Of a stretch of DNA of 64,000 bases, positions 1 to 13,837 are shown in pieces. The notes beneath the pieces were generated by a model. That model searched no databases. It was not told the DNA's origin and saw nothing but the letters and a program-made list of their open reading frames with translations. The stretch covers positions 16,375,501-16,439,500 of the forward strand of contig NC_084942.1 of the NCBI RefSeq assembly GCF_958298935.1. Direction: 5' to 3'. How positions within the stretch are numbered: the stretch's first letter is position 1; every line of letters starts with the position of its first letter. The position numbers and the translations under genes were made by a program. The stretch is from Phragmites australis. Its lineage: Eukaryota > Streptophyta > Magnoliopsida > Poales > Poaceae.

Positions 1-1903
1 AATATACATGTATATCTATATAAGAGAAGCCCTTAATTTTAAGATCTAGTGTGACCGTCCCGCTTGCCCCCTCCAAAGCTAACCCTATACATGAGGACCT
101 CGACTCCTCATCCCCTCAAGTGGTGGGACTCCAATGCTCACTAACTGCGACGTCTCCAAGGCCATGCTAACCTCCGAGGAAAGGGTAAAGCTTCTTAGTC
201 CTGTAATTCATGTCTGTCCAAAGTTCGATGCATGTCACTTGTCCCAACAGGTTTCAGAATTCAGAATAGTTCAGAAGACCAGAGTTCCTTTAAGATGCAG
301 AGGATCAGAGTTGATGTCACTGTCCTTGCTGCTTCGAGGCCCAAGGTGCTGGACTATTTTCTGAAGATGACTCATGCTTTTGGTACTTCGAGGACAGAAA
401 GCGGAGTGCTAGAGTTGAAGCGGTTCTGGTGGCCCAAGGCATCGAGCTTCTCCTGTAGGTCGTGCTTTGCCACGATATTGTCCGCGTGGTGACTCGACGA
501 CTCGGCAACTTGGCTATCGGCGTTTGTCGTTTGTAGCAAGCCATTAATTGATGTGTTAGGATGCAAATTCTTATAAATTTTACGTGATAATTGATAAGAT
601 TTTTTTAAATTGATCTATGCTTTCATAGCTTTGCACTAGTTTTTAACTGCTAAAGTACTTTTTTTAATTTTTAGCATGTTCTTAATATCATATCTTCTAG
701 AAATTGTTTAAGATGATCTCTAAAAAGTATTTGAGGTGAGCGTTATTTTTTATATACTTTAAGTGTTTATCAAAAATAATTATTTAATACATCAAATATT
801 ATCTTTATAATTTATATATTAATTATTTTTTTAATGTTTCGATTTAATGGGGTCCTTTTTATTTCACCACGGGCCACCAAAATCTGAACAGCCCTGAACT
901 GGTGCATGATCTTCTCACTCAAAATGTAAGTGCACATAGACCTTCGTGATTAGACTTTCAAATCTTGTTTCATATGGTAGACCAATTTATATGTTTATCC
1001 TTATAAATAATAATGCTGCTTGATTTTTTTCTCCTTAGTTATAAGAAATCAAAATATAGATCTCTTGAATCTGATTGCTCGGATGGAGAATTTTTATTCT
1101 TTCCATGAGAAAACTCTAAAACTACAAACAACTATGCCAAGGCTCTCTCGTATATTAACTTTGCAATATTTGGGTGCATTGACAAGGCTATCCTCGAGAT
1201 TCCCAACAGCAAGAGTAGTGTTAGGCGGCGTTTGGCTGAGAGAAACTGAAACGTTTTCTCGGGTGTTTCTGCAAAATCTGTACCAAACGGGTGTGGGCGT
1301 CGCGGATTTCTCCGTGAATTGCCTGGAAGGTTTCTCGGTTGTGCCTAGCGTGCTGAAACGGTTGGAGAGTGGTTTCGCAGGAGAATCGGTCGCCCGTTCC
1401 CAACATGCCCCCGGCCGTCGCCTGAGTTCCGCCGCATACAATACATACATAGATGCATTCGATTGATCGGTATCATCTTATCTGCTAGCCGCATGTTCAG
1501 ATAGCCAGATACATGGACACATTGTTTTGTATTGCTTTGCCCTTTGTTGGAAAAATCCATGATTTATTGCCAACTAGTTTGATTGGCACGTCTACATCGT
1601 GTCCGTTTTTATTTTGCTATGTAAAATATGATAAAAAAGATTAAAAAAATTACATTTCAATATTTATTTATAAAATTATTAATGTTAAACACATTAAATT
1701 AATTATAGAGAAAATAATAGTACTTTTATGCATGCACATAGTTTTAACATGTAGGTAAAAGTAATACTAACCTAAAAAAATTTGTTTCATATTTTTTTTG
1801 AGTTTTGGATATATTTTTTTGCATTTTAGATTTTTTGAGCCGATTTATTAATGCAACTAATATTCATTTTGACATTTTTCTACAATTTTCCAAAAAAAGA
1901 AAT
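1..1903. other. Intergenic stretch, no recognised gene
   Basis: Both strands show only short open frames with no family motif. The composition is uneven. About 1200-1440 is richer in G and C than the A/T-rich DNA around it and holds overlapping frames of 118 and 148 codons on opposite strands, which look like composition artefacts. No promoter, splice pair or element terminus could be supported. Confidence 0.6.
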
Positions 1904-2012
1904 TACATATATATATACACGTGTATATATATATGTATATACATATACATATATACCTATATATGTACATGTATACCTATATGTATATGCGTATATATAC
2001 ATGTACATACAT
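1904..2012. repeat. Alternating TA / CATA microsatellite
   Basis: About 110 bases consist almost entirely of alternating purine-pyrimidine units (TATA, TACA, TATG). They translate as low-complexity Tyr/Ile/Cys runs, so the open frames here are artefacts. The stretch is partly self-complementary and could form cruciforms. Confidence 0.9.
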
Positions 2013-3689
2013 ATGACCCACTGCTACAGTAGCAGAGCCCGAGAGCTTGCCAATTCTGCCACCGTTAGTAGAGAGGATCGATTACCGATCAGGGCCGTGA
2101 GGTCGTCCGAAAGTTTATAGAATATGGTTCAAATTTTGTTACCACTCATTATTCTAATGATGTCATCGCAAATAAAAACAAACAAACATCATATCACTAC
2201 AAGGGCAAAATGATCGATTACACCACCATCTTATTTTTAAAGAAACTGAATTCAGTTAGCTAGCCAAATAGTTTTTAGAGGTGATTCTGATTCACTAGAT
2301 AAACATTTCTTGAAAAAAATCTGAAACTAAAATATTTTTAGAAGAACCTAGATCTCTAACAAACGAGCCCTGAGTAATGTCATACGAGTATATTATAGGT
2401 CTTGTTGGGCTTTCTAATTAAATCTGTTGCAGGTGAGGGCTGGTGGCAAAATTTGCATACTATTATTTATTTCCCAATATGTAGATCAAGACAATAATTC
2501 AAATTTTGTGGCATTAGTTTAATTTATGCAACGTGACAATTTTTTCAAAAGTTTTCATGACTATCTGCACAAAATTTTAGCACCGTAGAAATAGATATAT
2601 TATCACATCTCATTTTAGGATCATAACACAATCCTGATGAATGATACCAACCTATTCTGTGGTCCATACTACTCTTCTCTTTAATCCCTTCTACATGTAG
2701 GAGCAGTACTGTTGCACGAACTACTAAGCAGAAATGATAAATGGTCACACACCATTCTTTCACATAGAAACATGCCAATAAATATTCCCTCCCTTCCTTT
2801 TTTATGGCTTTCTCAAATCCATGCCATCAAACCTGATCTTTATATGTTTAAAAACACCAAAGAAGTATATGAAAATTATATGATTAGATATCTCATAAAA
2901 ATGTTTTCACGAAAAAGAAAATTTATTTAGTAACAATTGATGTAAAGTTATGAAAAGTAGTTGTCCAAGTCGCATCTCGAAGACTGTTAAAAGTTGAAAA
3001 AACATCATACATAAAAGAACATAAAGAGTATTAAGAATGGGTATACTTATAAAAATCTTTATATATAGATCAATTAGTGCTAATCACCTAGGTCAATGCA
3101 TCAAGATCTCAACACTAAAAGGCATTGCCTCTTTAGATGGGGATGTCGCACCACAACACTACATGGCACACCTTGGGAACACAATCTCCATGGTCAAATG
3201 ACACTAAGGTAGCATTCTTTAAGGTTCATACTACTAGGCTCTTGTCTGGTCCCTTGAGCATACCGTATGTATCTTTCTTGAGAACATACATATAGTGTAT
3301 ACCTATGAGAAATAAGATAACAGACCTGCTTTGATTGCTGGCTAACTTGAATAGCAAGCTCACGAAGAACAAGAACCAGGTTTGCAGGCTACCTTGGTGG
3401 TCAAGCTCATCCTAGTACCCTATGCAATTGGAGCTCGAGTATGTATCCGTTTGTTAATTACACAATAACACAAGTGGAAGTTGAGTCCAGCATTTTTAGT
3501 CTGATACGCCTAGTTCTATGCTATATAGGTTGCACGAATCATAATGGATTTCTAGATAAAGGGAGTTCTATTTCATCAAAACAATGAAAATGTTCTAACC
3601 TCTACATGTTTAGATGTATATGGTAGATACTTATTACATGGTTCAACCAAACATGAAATAATAATTGGTTCAACAAAAGACCTAAAAGT
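2013..3689. other. Intergenic stretch, no recognised gene
   Basis: A/T-rich sequence with short open frames only. It lies at the 3' (left) side of the minus-strand LINE. No clear poly-A tail or target-site duplication for that LINE was located here. Confidence 0.5.
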
Positions 3690-3999
3690 GCCATCACACA
3701 TGGGCGGAAAATTATTAAGCACAAATGCGATTACTAAACCTTCATCCACTTCTGGTGAAGATCTCTATTGTTATGGTCTCCAATAGACTGCATGCAGCTC
3801 TCGTACTCTGTAATCTTTCCACCTTTTAAAACAAAGCCCAAGAATGGATCTAGTACATTCCCCTGAAGATCACTGCAAATAAGATTTAACATTTGCATTA
3901 TTAAAAATTACATCATTCTGATGAAACCAAATTGCCCAACACATGGCAGCAGTCCCACCCAGAATTTCTCTCCTAAGCTCCATATTGACCCTATGCAAC

Positions 4000-4840
4000 C
4001 ATGACCAGAAAATATTGGTTACACTAGTTGGAGGCCTTAAGCCAATTTCTTTTTATAGGGTTATCCTTTGTAAGAGTGGTTCCCTGATGTAAGAACCACA
4101 AAAGATCTTGATCTTTAGGGAAAGTTTAAGCTTCCAGAAATAGTGATTGTTACGAATAAGATCAGTATCTATAACAGCTAGATACATTGATTGTGCTAAA
4201 AAGAGTCATGTCTTATGTAATGTCCGTGAGAATGTGCCCGGTTGATTTGTGAGTTGTACCATAGCTACCTTAACAAGAAAATCCATCTGCTCCTCTTGTT
4301 TGTTTCGCACTAGCGCTCAGCGAAAACATACATTGAGAGGGTTATATGCAATAACATCCACTACTATAGCATGTTTTTGTTGAACAATGTTATACAAAGT
4401 TGGATATTGATCTCTAAATGATCTATTTTCCAACCATTTGTCCTCTCAGAATCTAACCAGAGGGAGAAACAAAGGTTTGACACTCATTAGTCCTGACCAG
4501 AACTGTGAGTCATCGTGTTTTCTTTTGACTTGTGCAACTGTTTTACAACCAAGGTATTTTTTTCTTAGTAATTTTTTGTCAAACATCATCTTCGTTTATT
4601 AGTTTGAACAACCACTTGCTTAGTAAACATTTATTCTAGATTTCAAGGTCCAGAATGCCCAAATCTCCTTGGTCTTTGGGTCTACAAATAATATTCCATT
4701 TAGCAAGCCTATACTTATTTTTATGTTCATCTCCTTACCAGAAAAATCTAGACCTATAAAAATCTAGCTTCTTGAGAATTCCTTTTGGAACTTCAAAGGA
4801 AGAAAGCATGAACATTGATAAGCTACTAAGAACTGAGTTG
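4000..4840 (-). pseudogene. LINE C-terminal zinc-binding (zf-RVT-like) region
   Basis: Minus-strand frames give EDKWLENRSF, then DQYPTLYNIV, PLNVCFR and WAIWFHQND-type pieces. These match the C-terminal zf-RVT region that follows reverse transcriptase in plant LINEs. The pieces are spread over three frames with several stops. No intact Cys/His set is visible. Confidence 0.7.
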
Positions 4841-4925
4841 ATGAGCACTAGCTTGCCCCCATAAGATAAGTGTTTACACTTCCAGGTGCTAAGCCTTTTT
4901 TTTCAAATCTATCCTCAATCATTTT

Positions 4926-5720
4926 TCAGTCTTTGTTTCTTATCCTCTTATGGTGCATTGGTATTCCAAGATAACGGAACGGATATTCACCCATTTCATA
5001 TCCAAACAATTGCGAGCAGAGGTGTTCAAATTCTTTTGCTTCCACATAACAAAATAATTTATTCTTATAAAAATTGATTTTAAGGCCAAATATATGCTTA
5101 ATAGCACAAAATAAGAGCTTCATATTCTTAGTTTGTTCAAAATCATGATCCATAAAGAGAATAGTATCATCTGCTTATTGTAAGATGGAAAGACCATCAT
5201 CTATCAAGATGGAAACACATGGAACTTGTCCATCTTCTTTCGCCCTTGCTACTAGTATGGCTAACATATCTACAACCATATTAAAGTGAATAGGCGATAA
5301 TGGACTACCTTGTCGCAAACCTTTCTTTGTTTGGAAGTATCGACCAATATCATCATTAACCTTTACTCATACACTGCCCCTCGTGACAAACTATTCTATA
5401 TAGCTGCACCGCTTGGGGGAGAAACCGTTGATGCGATGGCCCTATTGGAGAAAAGGCCATTTGACTTTGTTGTAAGCCTTTTCAAAGTCTAGTTTTAGAA
5501 TGACACCATTTAACTTTTTGCGATGCATTTCATAGATGGTTTCATATAGTATCACAACACCTTCCATTATGTATCTACCAGGCATGAATAAAGTTTGGGT
5601 TGGTCTGATCTCCTTTTGTGTTACCTCAGTGATTCTATTAACAGCAACTTTAGAAAAGATTTTGAAGCTAACATTCAGTAGACAAATTGGTCTATACTGA
5701 GTAATTTGTGTTGCTTCTGA
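4926..5720 (-). pseudogene. LINE reverse transcriptase core, with a stop codon in the catalytic motif
   Basis: Minus-strand translation shows the palm motif LDFEKAYNKVKW (near 5490) and, further on, ADDTILFMDHDF and FRYLGIPMH, the typical order for plant L1-type reverse transcriptase. In place of the aromatic residue before ADD there is an in-frame TAA at 5175-5177. More stops and frameshifts lie between the motifs. The aspartates of ADD are kept. The family copies the element RNA at nicked chromosomal DNA. This copy is inactive. Confidence 0.88.
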
Positions 5721-5911
5721 CTTTTTTCGGTAGGAATGTTATTATTATGAAATTTAGACTATAAGGGTAAGGTTCCTTTGTGAAATTCATAAAACAGTAC
5801 CATTAGGTCTGCTTTTATAACTTCCAAAAAAACTAGTAGAATTCTGTAGGGAAACCATCAGGACTAGGTTCCTTGTTATGTTCCATTTGGAATATTGCCT
5901 CTCTTACCTCT

Positions 5912-6136
5912 CTATGTGAATTCTTGTGTTAACCTCTCATTTTCATCATTAGATACCTGTGGTATGTCCCCCCTTTGATCCTCAAGTAATGAGAAAGTAC
6001 TCTTCTCTGCGGGGCCAAAAAGGTTCTTATAATACTGAGTTATATATTTTTTGAGTTCATTATCTCCTTTAATTATTTGATCTCCATTTTCAAGTTGGAA
6101 AATTTTAGTTTTCCTATGTTTGCCGTTTGCTACCAA
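5912..6136 (-). pseudogene. LINE ORF2 linker between endonuclease and reverse transcriptase
   Basis: A 74-residue open frame reads RKTKIFQLENGD followed by YYKNLFG. This pattern is typical of plant LINE ORF2 just upstream of the reverse-transcriptase fingers. It lies on the same strand, and in the right order, between the endonuclease and reverse-transcriptase pieces. It is broken at both ends. Confidence 0.75.
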
Positions 6137-6682
6137 CTGGAAGTACGTTGTATTCGCATCCCCTTCCAGTAACTTTATGGTTTTACACCGCTGGAACCAT
6201 TTGATCTCTTCCTCTCTAAGTAGCTGTAATATCCTTTCCTTGAGATATTGTTTGAGATCATGCTCATGTGGCTAGAGCAGCATAGTTTCTGCCTTTTTAT
6301 CAAGGTCTCCTATTTTTTGAAAAAGGTCATTTTTTTCTTTTTATAAGCTCCACTAAGATTATTAGCCCATCCCCTAAGATACTAGCGTAGTCTCCTTTTT
6401 TGTTTTGCCACTTTTCCACTGGAGTAGTACCACATATTTCTTTATGCCAAACCTAAGCCACTATATTAAAGAATCCATCTTGTGTTAACCAACTTAATTC
6501 AAATTTGAACAATTATTGATTACCACACTGGTCATTATTCCCCAAGTTTAGTAAGAGAGGTGTGTGATATGATATTTCTCTTGTAATTCAAATCCTATCA
6601 AGCTTTTCAAACGTTGGTACCTCTCGAGTATTGACCCATGTGAATTTACGACCCGATAACTCTAGCTCTCGCAAGTTCAAAC

Positions 6683-6865
6683 TTATATTATAGCATTGAA
6701 CAAAGAGGGCCAACAGTCATCATATCTATCATTGTTCTTTTCAACATGACTCCTTAAGATAATAAAATCTCCGCCTATCATGATTGGTACTATCTCATTA
6801 CAACAAAAATGTACTAATTTAGTAAAAAATAATTCCTCATTCTCTGGTTGTGCTGCATCGTACAT
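6683..6865 (-). pseudogene. LINE endonuclease fragment
   Basis: A 60-residue open frame contains the segment IMIGGDF, matching the conserved GGDFN region of the exonuclease-endonuclease-phosphatase domain that nicks target DNA in plant LINEs. The Asn expected after GGDF is replaced by Ile. The catalytic His region and the N-terminal part of the domain are not open here. This is a remnant of the larger minus-strand LINE and cannot make a functional enzyme. Confidence 0.7.
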
Positions 6866-7090
6866 TGCTATGAGACACCACTAAAAACCATGGATAGACA
6901 AAAAAACTGCAGAGTGAGGAATTTGTAGATGATACATGTACTTTAGAGTCTTAAAGTATTCAAATTTGTAATTGGCATTTGTGTACTCAACAAGATCATT
7001 CATGTGCTTGGAAACGGTAGATTATCATTACCTCTTGGATAATATAGCTTGTCAATTATTCCCTCTAATCTTAAACGTGCTCCCTAGCAT

Positions 7091-8470
7091 GGTCCAACAT
7101 GTACTTTGTCATTTACCTAAATAGTTTTTTAGTAAAATCTAACCCTAGTAAATGTTCATTACTTCATTAATAAAAAATATTCTGTATTTTTATTCACAAA
7201 TAAGCTAAAATGTTTATGCACTTATATACACTACTAATTCTAAATTAGAGAAAGAACCACATTTTAGTGTGGTGTGGAGATGTGAGGGTACAACTATTCA
7301 GATCCTGGTGCTCATGATTTACACATGTATGTGCTTTCAATATACTATTTGTAGATGTGTGATAGGGGTACACTTATGGATTTATGAGTATTGTGTATGT
7401 GTGTGGTGGTGTGTGCGCATGTGTCAACCTTATAATCAGAAAAAAAAAGGTTGCATCGGAGTAGTGTTGTAATGCATACTTGTGAAGCACATAAATGAAC
7501 ACTACTAAAAAATAAAACCTTCCATAACAGTCTTTGGAGCTTGCTTTTTTATTTTATGCTGGTTGTTCTTGACAACTCAGAAAAAAGGTAATAAAACATC
7601 TGAGTTCTATAAATGAATAGGATTATCTGAATATTGTGCTATCTATTATTTGCAATAGTTAGTTGAAAAGTAGCTATGCAACACGGTCTCTCATTCTTCA
7701 ATTAAAAGAGAGCACATTTTTTAAGTTTGAAGTTCAAATGTACAAATGCTAATATTCCTAATCCAAATGTACAATTGGAATGCAAAGTAGATGACACTAA
7801 AAAGTTGGTTTTGTTAAGGAATGGGTGCTACAAAGAATGCCTCATAAAAATTGCCCACTTTGCGGTGCTAAGGATGAAAGTTTGGAATCCTCGGTGCAAC
7901 AGTACTTCAACATTAAATTCAACAAGTTTGCCAAGTTTTTACAATTTCTTAAGGTAAAATCTCTATGTCCAAAACAAATTAGCGTCTAAGATATTTAGTT
8001 AATAGATTTGTTTTAGTTGAAGTACCCACTCTTATGCCATGTGATGTATTCATCATAGTACAAAAGTGCAATGCTATCATTCCCATCTTGGAAGAAAAGA
8101 TGAAAGGAAGACCGACTACCTTGAATTATTTACTCTTCCAGCTTTTGCAATGAGTAGCTTTCAAAGGGAAAAGCTAATGAAATAAAAATATCATAAATTC
8201 TTTTACAAAAGCATGCAACACTTATCTGCTGTAGCTTTTGAATGTGAACCTGAATTTTGTTTCTGCATCAACATGACATCATGTCAATAGTATTCAAAGA
8301 AGCTCAAAAAAATCTGCCGATGTGGTTTCTAGGGAGTGGCTTTTCTCTTGTATGGACTGAAAACCAGGTATTCGAAAGCTCTGAGTCCTCCAAATATTCC
8401 TTGAGATTTGTTTATACCAGCTTCTCAAATAGATTTCAAAAAGCAAACCACCACTCCTCTTCTTCTTCTT
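7091..8470. other. Intergenic stretch, no recognised gene
   Basis: A/T-rich sequence with a short GT-rich run around 7395-7430. The 76-codon frame at 7727-7957 and similar frames lack any recognisable family motif or supporting splice and promoter context. Confidence 0.5.
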
Positions 8471-9420
8471 TGTTTTTTGCAAAAGGGGGAAGGATTTCAT
8501 TAATCTAGAAGCACAGTATATCCCCATTTTACAACAAACACCTCGAGAAAGAAACATATAGCAAACAAAGACAACAAAGTCTTTTTTGGAATTTTCTTAC
8601 ACATCAAGGTCATTCGCCAGTCTTCTCGTCCCCGTGCCAAAACCAAGAAGCACGACTCAACATGGCCTCCTACTGATCTGGACAAAGAGCCCAAACCTCC
8701 TCCGGGGCCACATCTGTCCCATTGAACGAACATCGGTAGCATACTTGCCGGAATTGGTAGAGGCAAGTCAGAAGTAGCACCACCACCCTCGACTACACCA
8801 AATATGGAGGCCCATATCACAACCCTGTAGTCTGCAGTTGCCAGAATCAATTATGATAACACAGAACCACACAGATAGATGAACACAAGAGAGGATCAGT
8901 AACATCCCACCCAAACGCAACATAGACACATAGACATGCCTCTCAAGGATCACACCGGAGGCAACACCGACAAGGAGGACACCGCTAGAGGAAGCCTTGA
9001 GGACCAAAAATTGGCATGGTGCTGCCGCCGCTGACTCCACCAGGGAATAACAATGCATGCCTAGGAGCTCAGTAGTAGAAGAAGCCCTCCAACAGGAGCA
9101 TCCCTACCGTACCAACACCAGAGCCATGGAGAAGTGGCAGAAAAGGGGAGAGAACCAACCACCGGGGAGGACTCTGGTGAGGAGAGCAAAAGCCATCATG
9201 GCTATTAACAGGCAAATCTTACGGGCACCGCCGAAGAGACAAATTGCCACCGCGAAGACAACGGCAATTCGGCAAAAACTAGAGCAAAATGGATTTAACA
9301 CTAAAGGAAACAGAGTAAACCTAGGTAATATTGTACAGGGGTGGGTCCCTCACCCTATTCCACGCTGATGGCGAGCCGGAGGCGGAAGGGGAGGCGCTAG
9401 ATCTGGCCAGATTCGCCGGG
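8471..9420. other. GC-richer block of unknown origin with a 103-codon open frame
   Basis: The base composition rises sharply compared with the flanks, and frames are open on both strands (for example 9057-9368 plus, 8500-8850 minus). The plus frame codes a basic, Arg/Lys/Gln-rich peptide without a known motif. The block looks like a captured or repetitive segment, possibly part of a retroelement leader. No termini were found to prove it. Confidence 0.3.
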
Positions 9421-12400
9421 CTCTACTTTTTTGCCTCTCTGATACTGTTGCGTGGGGAAAGCTATCTTTGAGACTGTTACCACCACTCCTCTTCGAAGGA
9501 ACCGTTTCGAGAACAATGAGAAATCAGGGGATTTTTTCCCAAACGTTGAAAAAACGGGACAAATCCAATCATTGGAGCATCTTTGCACAAATCTAAAGGC
9601 ACTTTTGAGGGCTATGATAGTGGGTGTACAAATGCTTTTGCATTTGTTTGGTTTCTACTATCAAATACCCCCCCCCCCCCACAAACTCTTGGATTAGGTG
9701 ATAACCAATATATAATTTGAGTACTGAAAAGACAGTACCTAAGACGAAGAAAATTTATACAGAATAATTGGAGCACTAAAAGACAATACCTACAATAACA
9801 AGGATGAATTAAGTCTAGAAAACATCAAGATGTCCACTTCAAGAATGTGTCTAAAAAGCCTATTAGTTTTGTAATGCCTTAGAAGTCAAAAATTCATTTT
9901 CCCGTTTTTCCAGCGAATCATGGAAAGTGAAAATACCTTGATACAATACTTAAAATAGGAATAAATAATGTTTATGCTGGCTTTGGGAGCTAGCTGACCT
10001 CTTTTTCCTACTTGGATCCAACCTAGGCCTAGGCCGCCACCCCACTTTGGGCCAAAGGCCCAAACTGACCTCTTCTTCCCTAGGGTTGGCTGTCTCTCCC
10101 TCCCTCCCCCACTAACCGAGGCGCTGCTATAGTAGGCATGCTACAGTGTGCATGTGCTATAGTACCTAGCATGAAGAGAGAAGGAGAGGGAGGGATGAAG
10201 AAGGAGGAAGGGGGAAGAAGAGGGAAGAATGAATTCTTTGTGTGGATGACCGAGGTAACACATCCATGACTTTCCCCCCTATTTTGGATGCGTTTTAGTG
10301 CATAACACGTCGTTAGGGGATGGTTTAATTAGGGGAAACCATGAATTGCATGTAATCGGTGTTCTGAATGCAGTCTTATCGGGCAGTGCTGTTGTTTTGA
10401 TGGTTTAGGAAATAAAGATGATTTCTCCTACATGACCAATGAATAGGAGAGTTGTAGAGGCTCAGATACCTAGTTTCTGTGTTTTTTCGACAATGTTGGG
10501 CCTAGTGGATTGGGTGAAATAGAGGTTGGAAGTCTGTTGTGTAGCAGAGTTGGATTTAGAATTCAGTTTCTCTTTGTGGGTAGATTCAATGGCTTTAATG
10601 ATTTTCATGAATTTTCTAATAATAACAAAAGTCATATATAATGTTCTAATGTATCTATTGGTAAAATTTATAATTTTTGGAGCAACATACTGTCAGTGGT
10701 GATTTGTAGAAGTGTGCTGGTCAGAACTCAGAGAGATTATGTCCTCTGTTTTTCATTACAATTTACACCAACAACAGAATAAAATTGTGGTCTCTTCATG
10801 AAAGGTGTAGGCCTCATTATGTAGTTAGCAGAAATATATTTGTTTGTTATCATAGCTTCTGTAGATTAAAAGATATGAAAAAGACAAGTAGTGCTTCTGC
10901 TGTTAAACGAACAAGGTATTTGCTATTTTGTTTGTTTGATGGGTTGCCTGGCCTAGGATTGTGTTCCTTGTTGCTTGTATGTTGTGCTAGTGTATAGTGG
11001 TGCTAATGTATGAGTGCTTGAGCAGGTGGTGCTGCGCTAAGGCATGGATGGCTTGTCTTCGTCTTCGGTAGAAGCAAGTGAATGTAGCGGTTGTTGCTAC
11101 AACTTTAACATGTTATTTTTACTACCTCCACTCATAAATACAGTTCACATGTTTAGACTTAATAATATGAAAGATGACTTTAAGTGTTGTTTTAATTATA
11201 TTAAGATGGTTGAGTATGTTGTACATGGTTATTTTCTATATAAGGTTTTTTCAGTTCAACTCGTGGTTCATTTTATAATACACATACGTGGCATATGTAT
11301 ATATAGATTTTTTTATATGGTCTACTTTTGTTATATTTATGAAGATGACATAATAATCCTTATTGGTTACATAGATGGTGTAATTTAATATAGTGGTGAT
11401 AATACTTATTTGTGGGTTTTAGTCATTTTTTAGCACATCCACATATTATATCTTTCAATGGCTAGAATACATGAGAATAATGATGTGGGTTATGTAGAAA
11501 CTTACAGAAACAGTCATACTATGACCTTTGATGGGAGTAGTGAAGTAGGTTGAAAAATCACACTAAATATAAGATAAAATAGACATGTTATCTCACTCAT
11601 ATCTAAATGAAGGTTGTACCTATATCCTTATAACATGAAGGTAGGGGTTTAAGTGAAGTTCATAACTTGAACTATTTTATATAGTCATAAGTAGTATTGA
11701 TAATGCAGTCTTGTTGTTTTATACATGATGTAAAAGGTGAAAGTGGTGAATCAAGAGTTAGCATATGTGTGGTACTTATTTTGTCTATATTTTGCATATA
11801 AACAATTTTTTTTATGAGACCTTACAGTGGAGTAGTCTATTTGTCATTTTGAAGTGCGCTTATGCACTGTGGATCAGCAGCTAGACAGTAGGATTATGCC
11901 TAGTGTGCTTATGCACTGTGGAAATGATTGGCTTATTCATCGAGATTTGTGGCTCGGCATCTTTCGCTCGAGTTCATGGACCGCAAAATGACAGATGCCT
12001 GTATGAGATGCCCCTTTCTATTTGTACGGAAGGCCAAGCATTAGGGAGTGAGAAAATAAATGTCCTTTTTGTTATCTACAGAAGGTTTAGTAATCATGAG
12101 AGCTTGTATGACCTTACTTTCATGGTTCTTGGCTTTTCATGCATCATGGTCCCAGCTGCGCATTGTCACCCAATGCTGAAAAGAAATGGTCCGTTCAGTT
12201 GATACAAGTGGATAGAAGGCTATTGATTATTAGAGAGTAATACCACCAAAGTAGGTTTTAATTGATCATCCAAGCACGGTCTTTGCAAGTTAAGGGCTAT
12301 TTTATGCATGATTACAAGTGCCTACAACTTGCACTTTCAAGAATGAATATAAATATTAGCAAATAATTGCAAACCTGTGTCATTGTTATGCATGTGCATA

Positions 12401-13830
12401 AGAGATTCAAAAGACACAAATTCCTCTCTCAAATTTTCAGTGGAACATACTAGAGCTCAAATTAAAATTTCATGATTATTATTAGCAAAATAATTATTTG
12501 GTGGGCAGATAAAAGCATTACTTCCATGAGTCCACTATTCCGTACTTTGTGGCTTCTTGTATATGAGCAACAAGCCAAGAGCTGATGGTAGACAGACACG
12601 ACACAGTACTTGCATTCAGGTGGTTAGACATTTCGAATTTCACTTAATATCCTCCATTACTCAAATAAAATATAATAAAGGATATTTCAAATTAATGTTT
12701 CATAGCATCCAGCACTTCTTCTGCTCTTTAGAACAAAAAAGAACCTTGTTTCAGTAGCAAATACTAGTACTATATATGGTTCAAAGTGTGTGAAGGCTAC
12801 ATTCTATCTTGTTATGTATATTTGCATATAATGTATTAGCATTGAGGAACTGAGTCTTTCCGAGATCTGATTAAAAAAAAAAAACAGATAGGTTTGAGAG
12901 TAGCCTAGACCTGGGGAATCTACTGGATGCTTAGTGTTTAATTCAAAGATTATACCGTCGTTGGCTATTTTAACTTGCATACTTGTCAGATATGCTACTT
13001 TGCAACCCTGCTCTGTCACTGTAGATATAATACTTCTAGGACTTCATAAAAAAAGATTACATTGAGGTAATTTAGGAGGAGCATTCCGAAGTAGATCTAT
13101 TTGACTCAAGTGCATTGATGTGTTGGCTAAACTTGTTACTTTGCCTCATCCACAGGCCTATTACCAACTAAAGAAGGGTCAGAGTTTTGTTTGTGATCAT
13201 CATAGGATTCCAAGTTTACAATATCATACCGCAATATCAGGACATCCAACTCTGTCAGCAAAAAAAAAGTGCGGTAATCACTCACTATGAAAATATTAGT
13301 GTGTTGGAAATTGGCAATTTACTGTACTCATAAGTATTCAGAGAAAGAACGTTTTGCAGAGAAAAGGAAGGATGCAGCAAATCATGAACATTGGGTGCCT
13401 CCCACTGCAGAGGGAAAGAGTGCTGGAAAAGGGGACAAATCTCATTACAGTTTCACCTTTCACGAACAAAGTAAAATCCTGCTTTTGATAAGGGTGAGAA
13501 GAGGGGTAAGTGAAAGGGATGAGCATGTAGGCCCATGTGGTTAACTTTTAATTTAACTCAGTGCACATGGCACCCTGTTAGTCCTAAGCTCATTGGAGCC
13601 CAAAAATCCTGCCTTACATGTTGTCATCCCATAGGCAGAGTGCAAGGGACCACACCTTAAATATTGCTGTCATGCAGGACTTAACAACTCTGACCATGAT
13701 GCAAAGTCTGCAGTTACCTTGTTAACCTAGTGCTTCAAAGGACAGGGGTGGTGGGCACTGGTAACAGTTCTCCAAAAAGTTTCAGTTTTTCTGAGCATTT
13801 ACTGTTGCAGTTACCTTTGCATCCATCCAT
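9421..13830. other. Long gene-free stretch
   Basis: No coding region with a recognisable motif. Visible details are a run of 13 C (9668-9680), a block at 10010-10240 with pyrimidine/purine tracts and short GCTATAGT/GCTACAGT repeats like those seen in grass LTRs, and a repeated 18-base word at 11858 and 11903. The 114-codon frame at 11044-11388 is hydrophobic and A/T-driven and is not convincing. Confidence 0.5.
9668..9680. repeat. Poly-C tract, 13 bases
   Basis: An uninterrupted run of 13 C on the plus strand. Such tracts are prone to length error in sequencing and to slippage. Confidence 0.95.
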
Positions 13831-13837
13831 CCGTTTC

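Larger units (their letters stand above)
3690..7090 (-). mobile_element. Degraded L1-type LINE (non-LTR retrotransposon), 5'-truncated
   Basis: Read on the minus strand, fragments of one LINE ORF2 appear in the correct order: endonuclease (about 6683-6865), the linker before reverse transcriptase (5912-6136), reverse transcriptase (about 5720-4930), and the C-terminal reverse-transcriptase-associated zinc-binding region (about 4840-4000). Stops and frameshifts separate them. ORF1 and the N-terminal half of the endonuclease are absent, as expected for a 5'-truncated insertion. The outer borders are estimates because neither a poly-A tail nor target duplications were recognised. Confidence 0.85.

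Noticed and set aside
1094..1466. 118- and 148-codon frames on opposite strands
   Set aside because: No motif, no promoter or splice support, and both overlap a locally GC-rich block.
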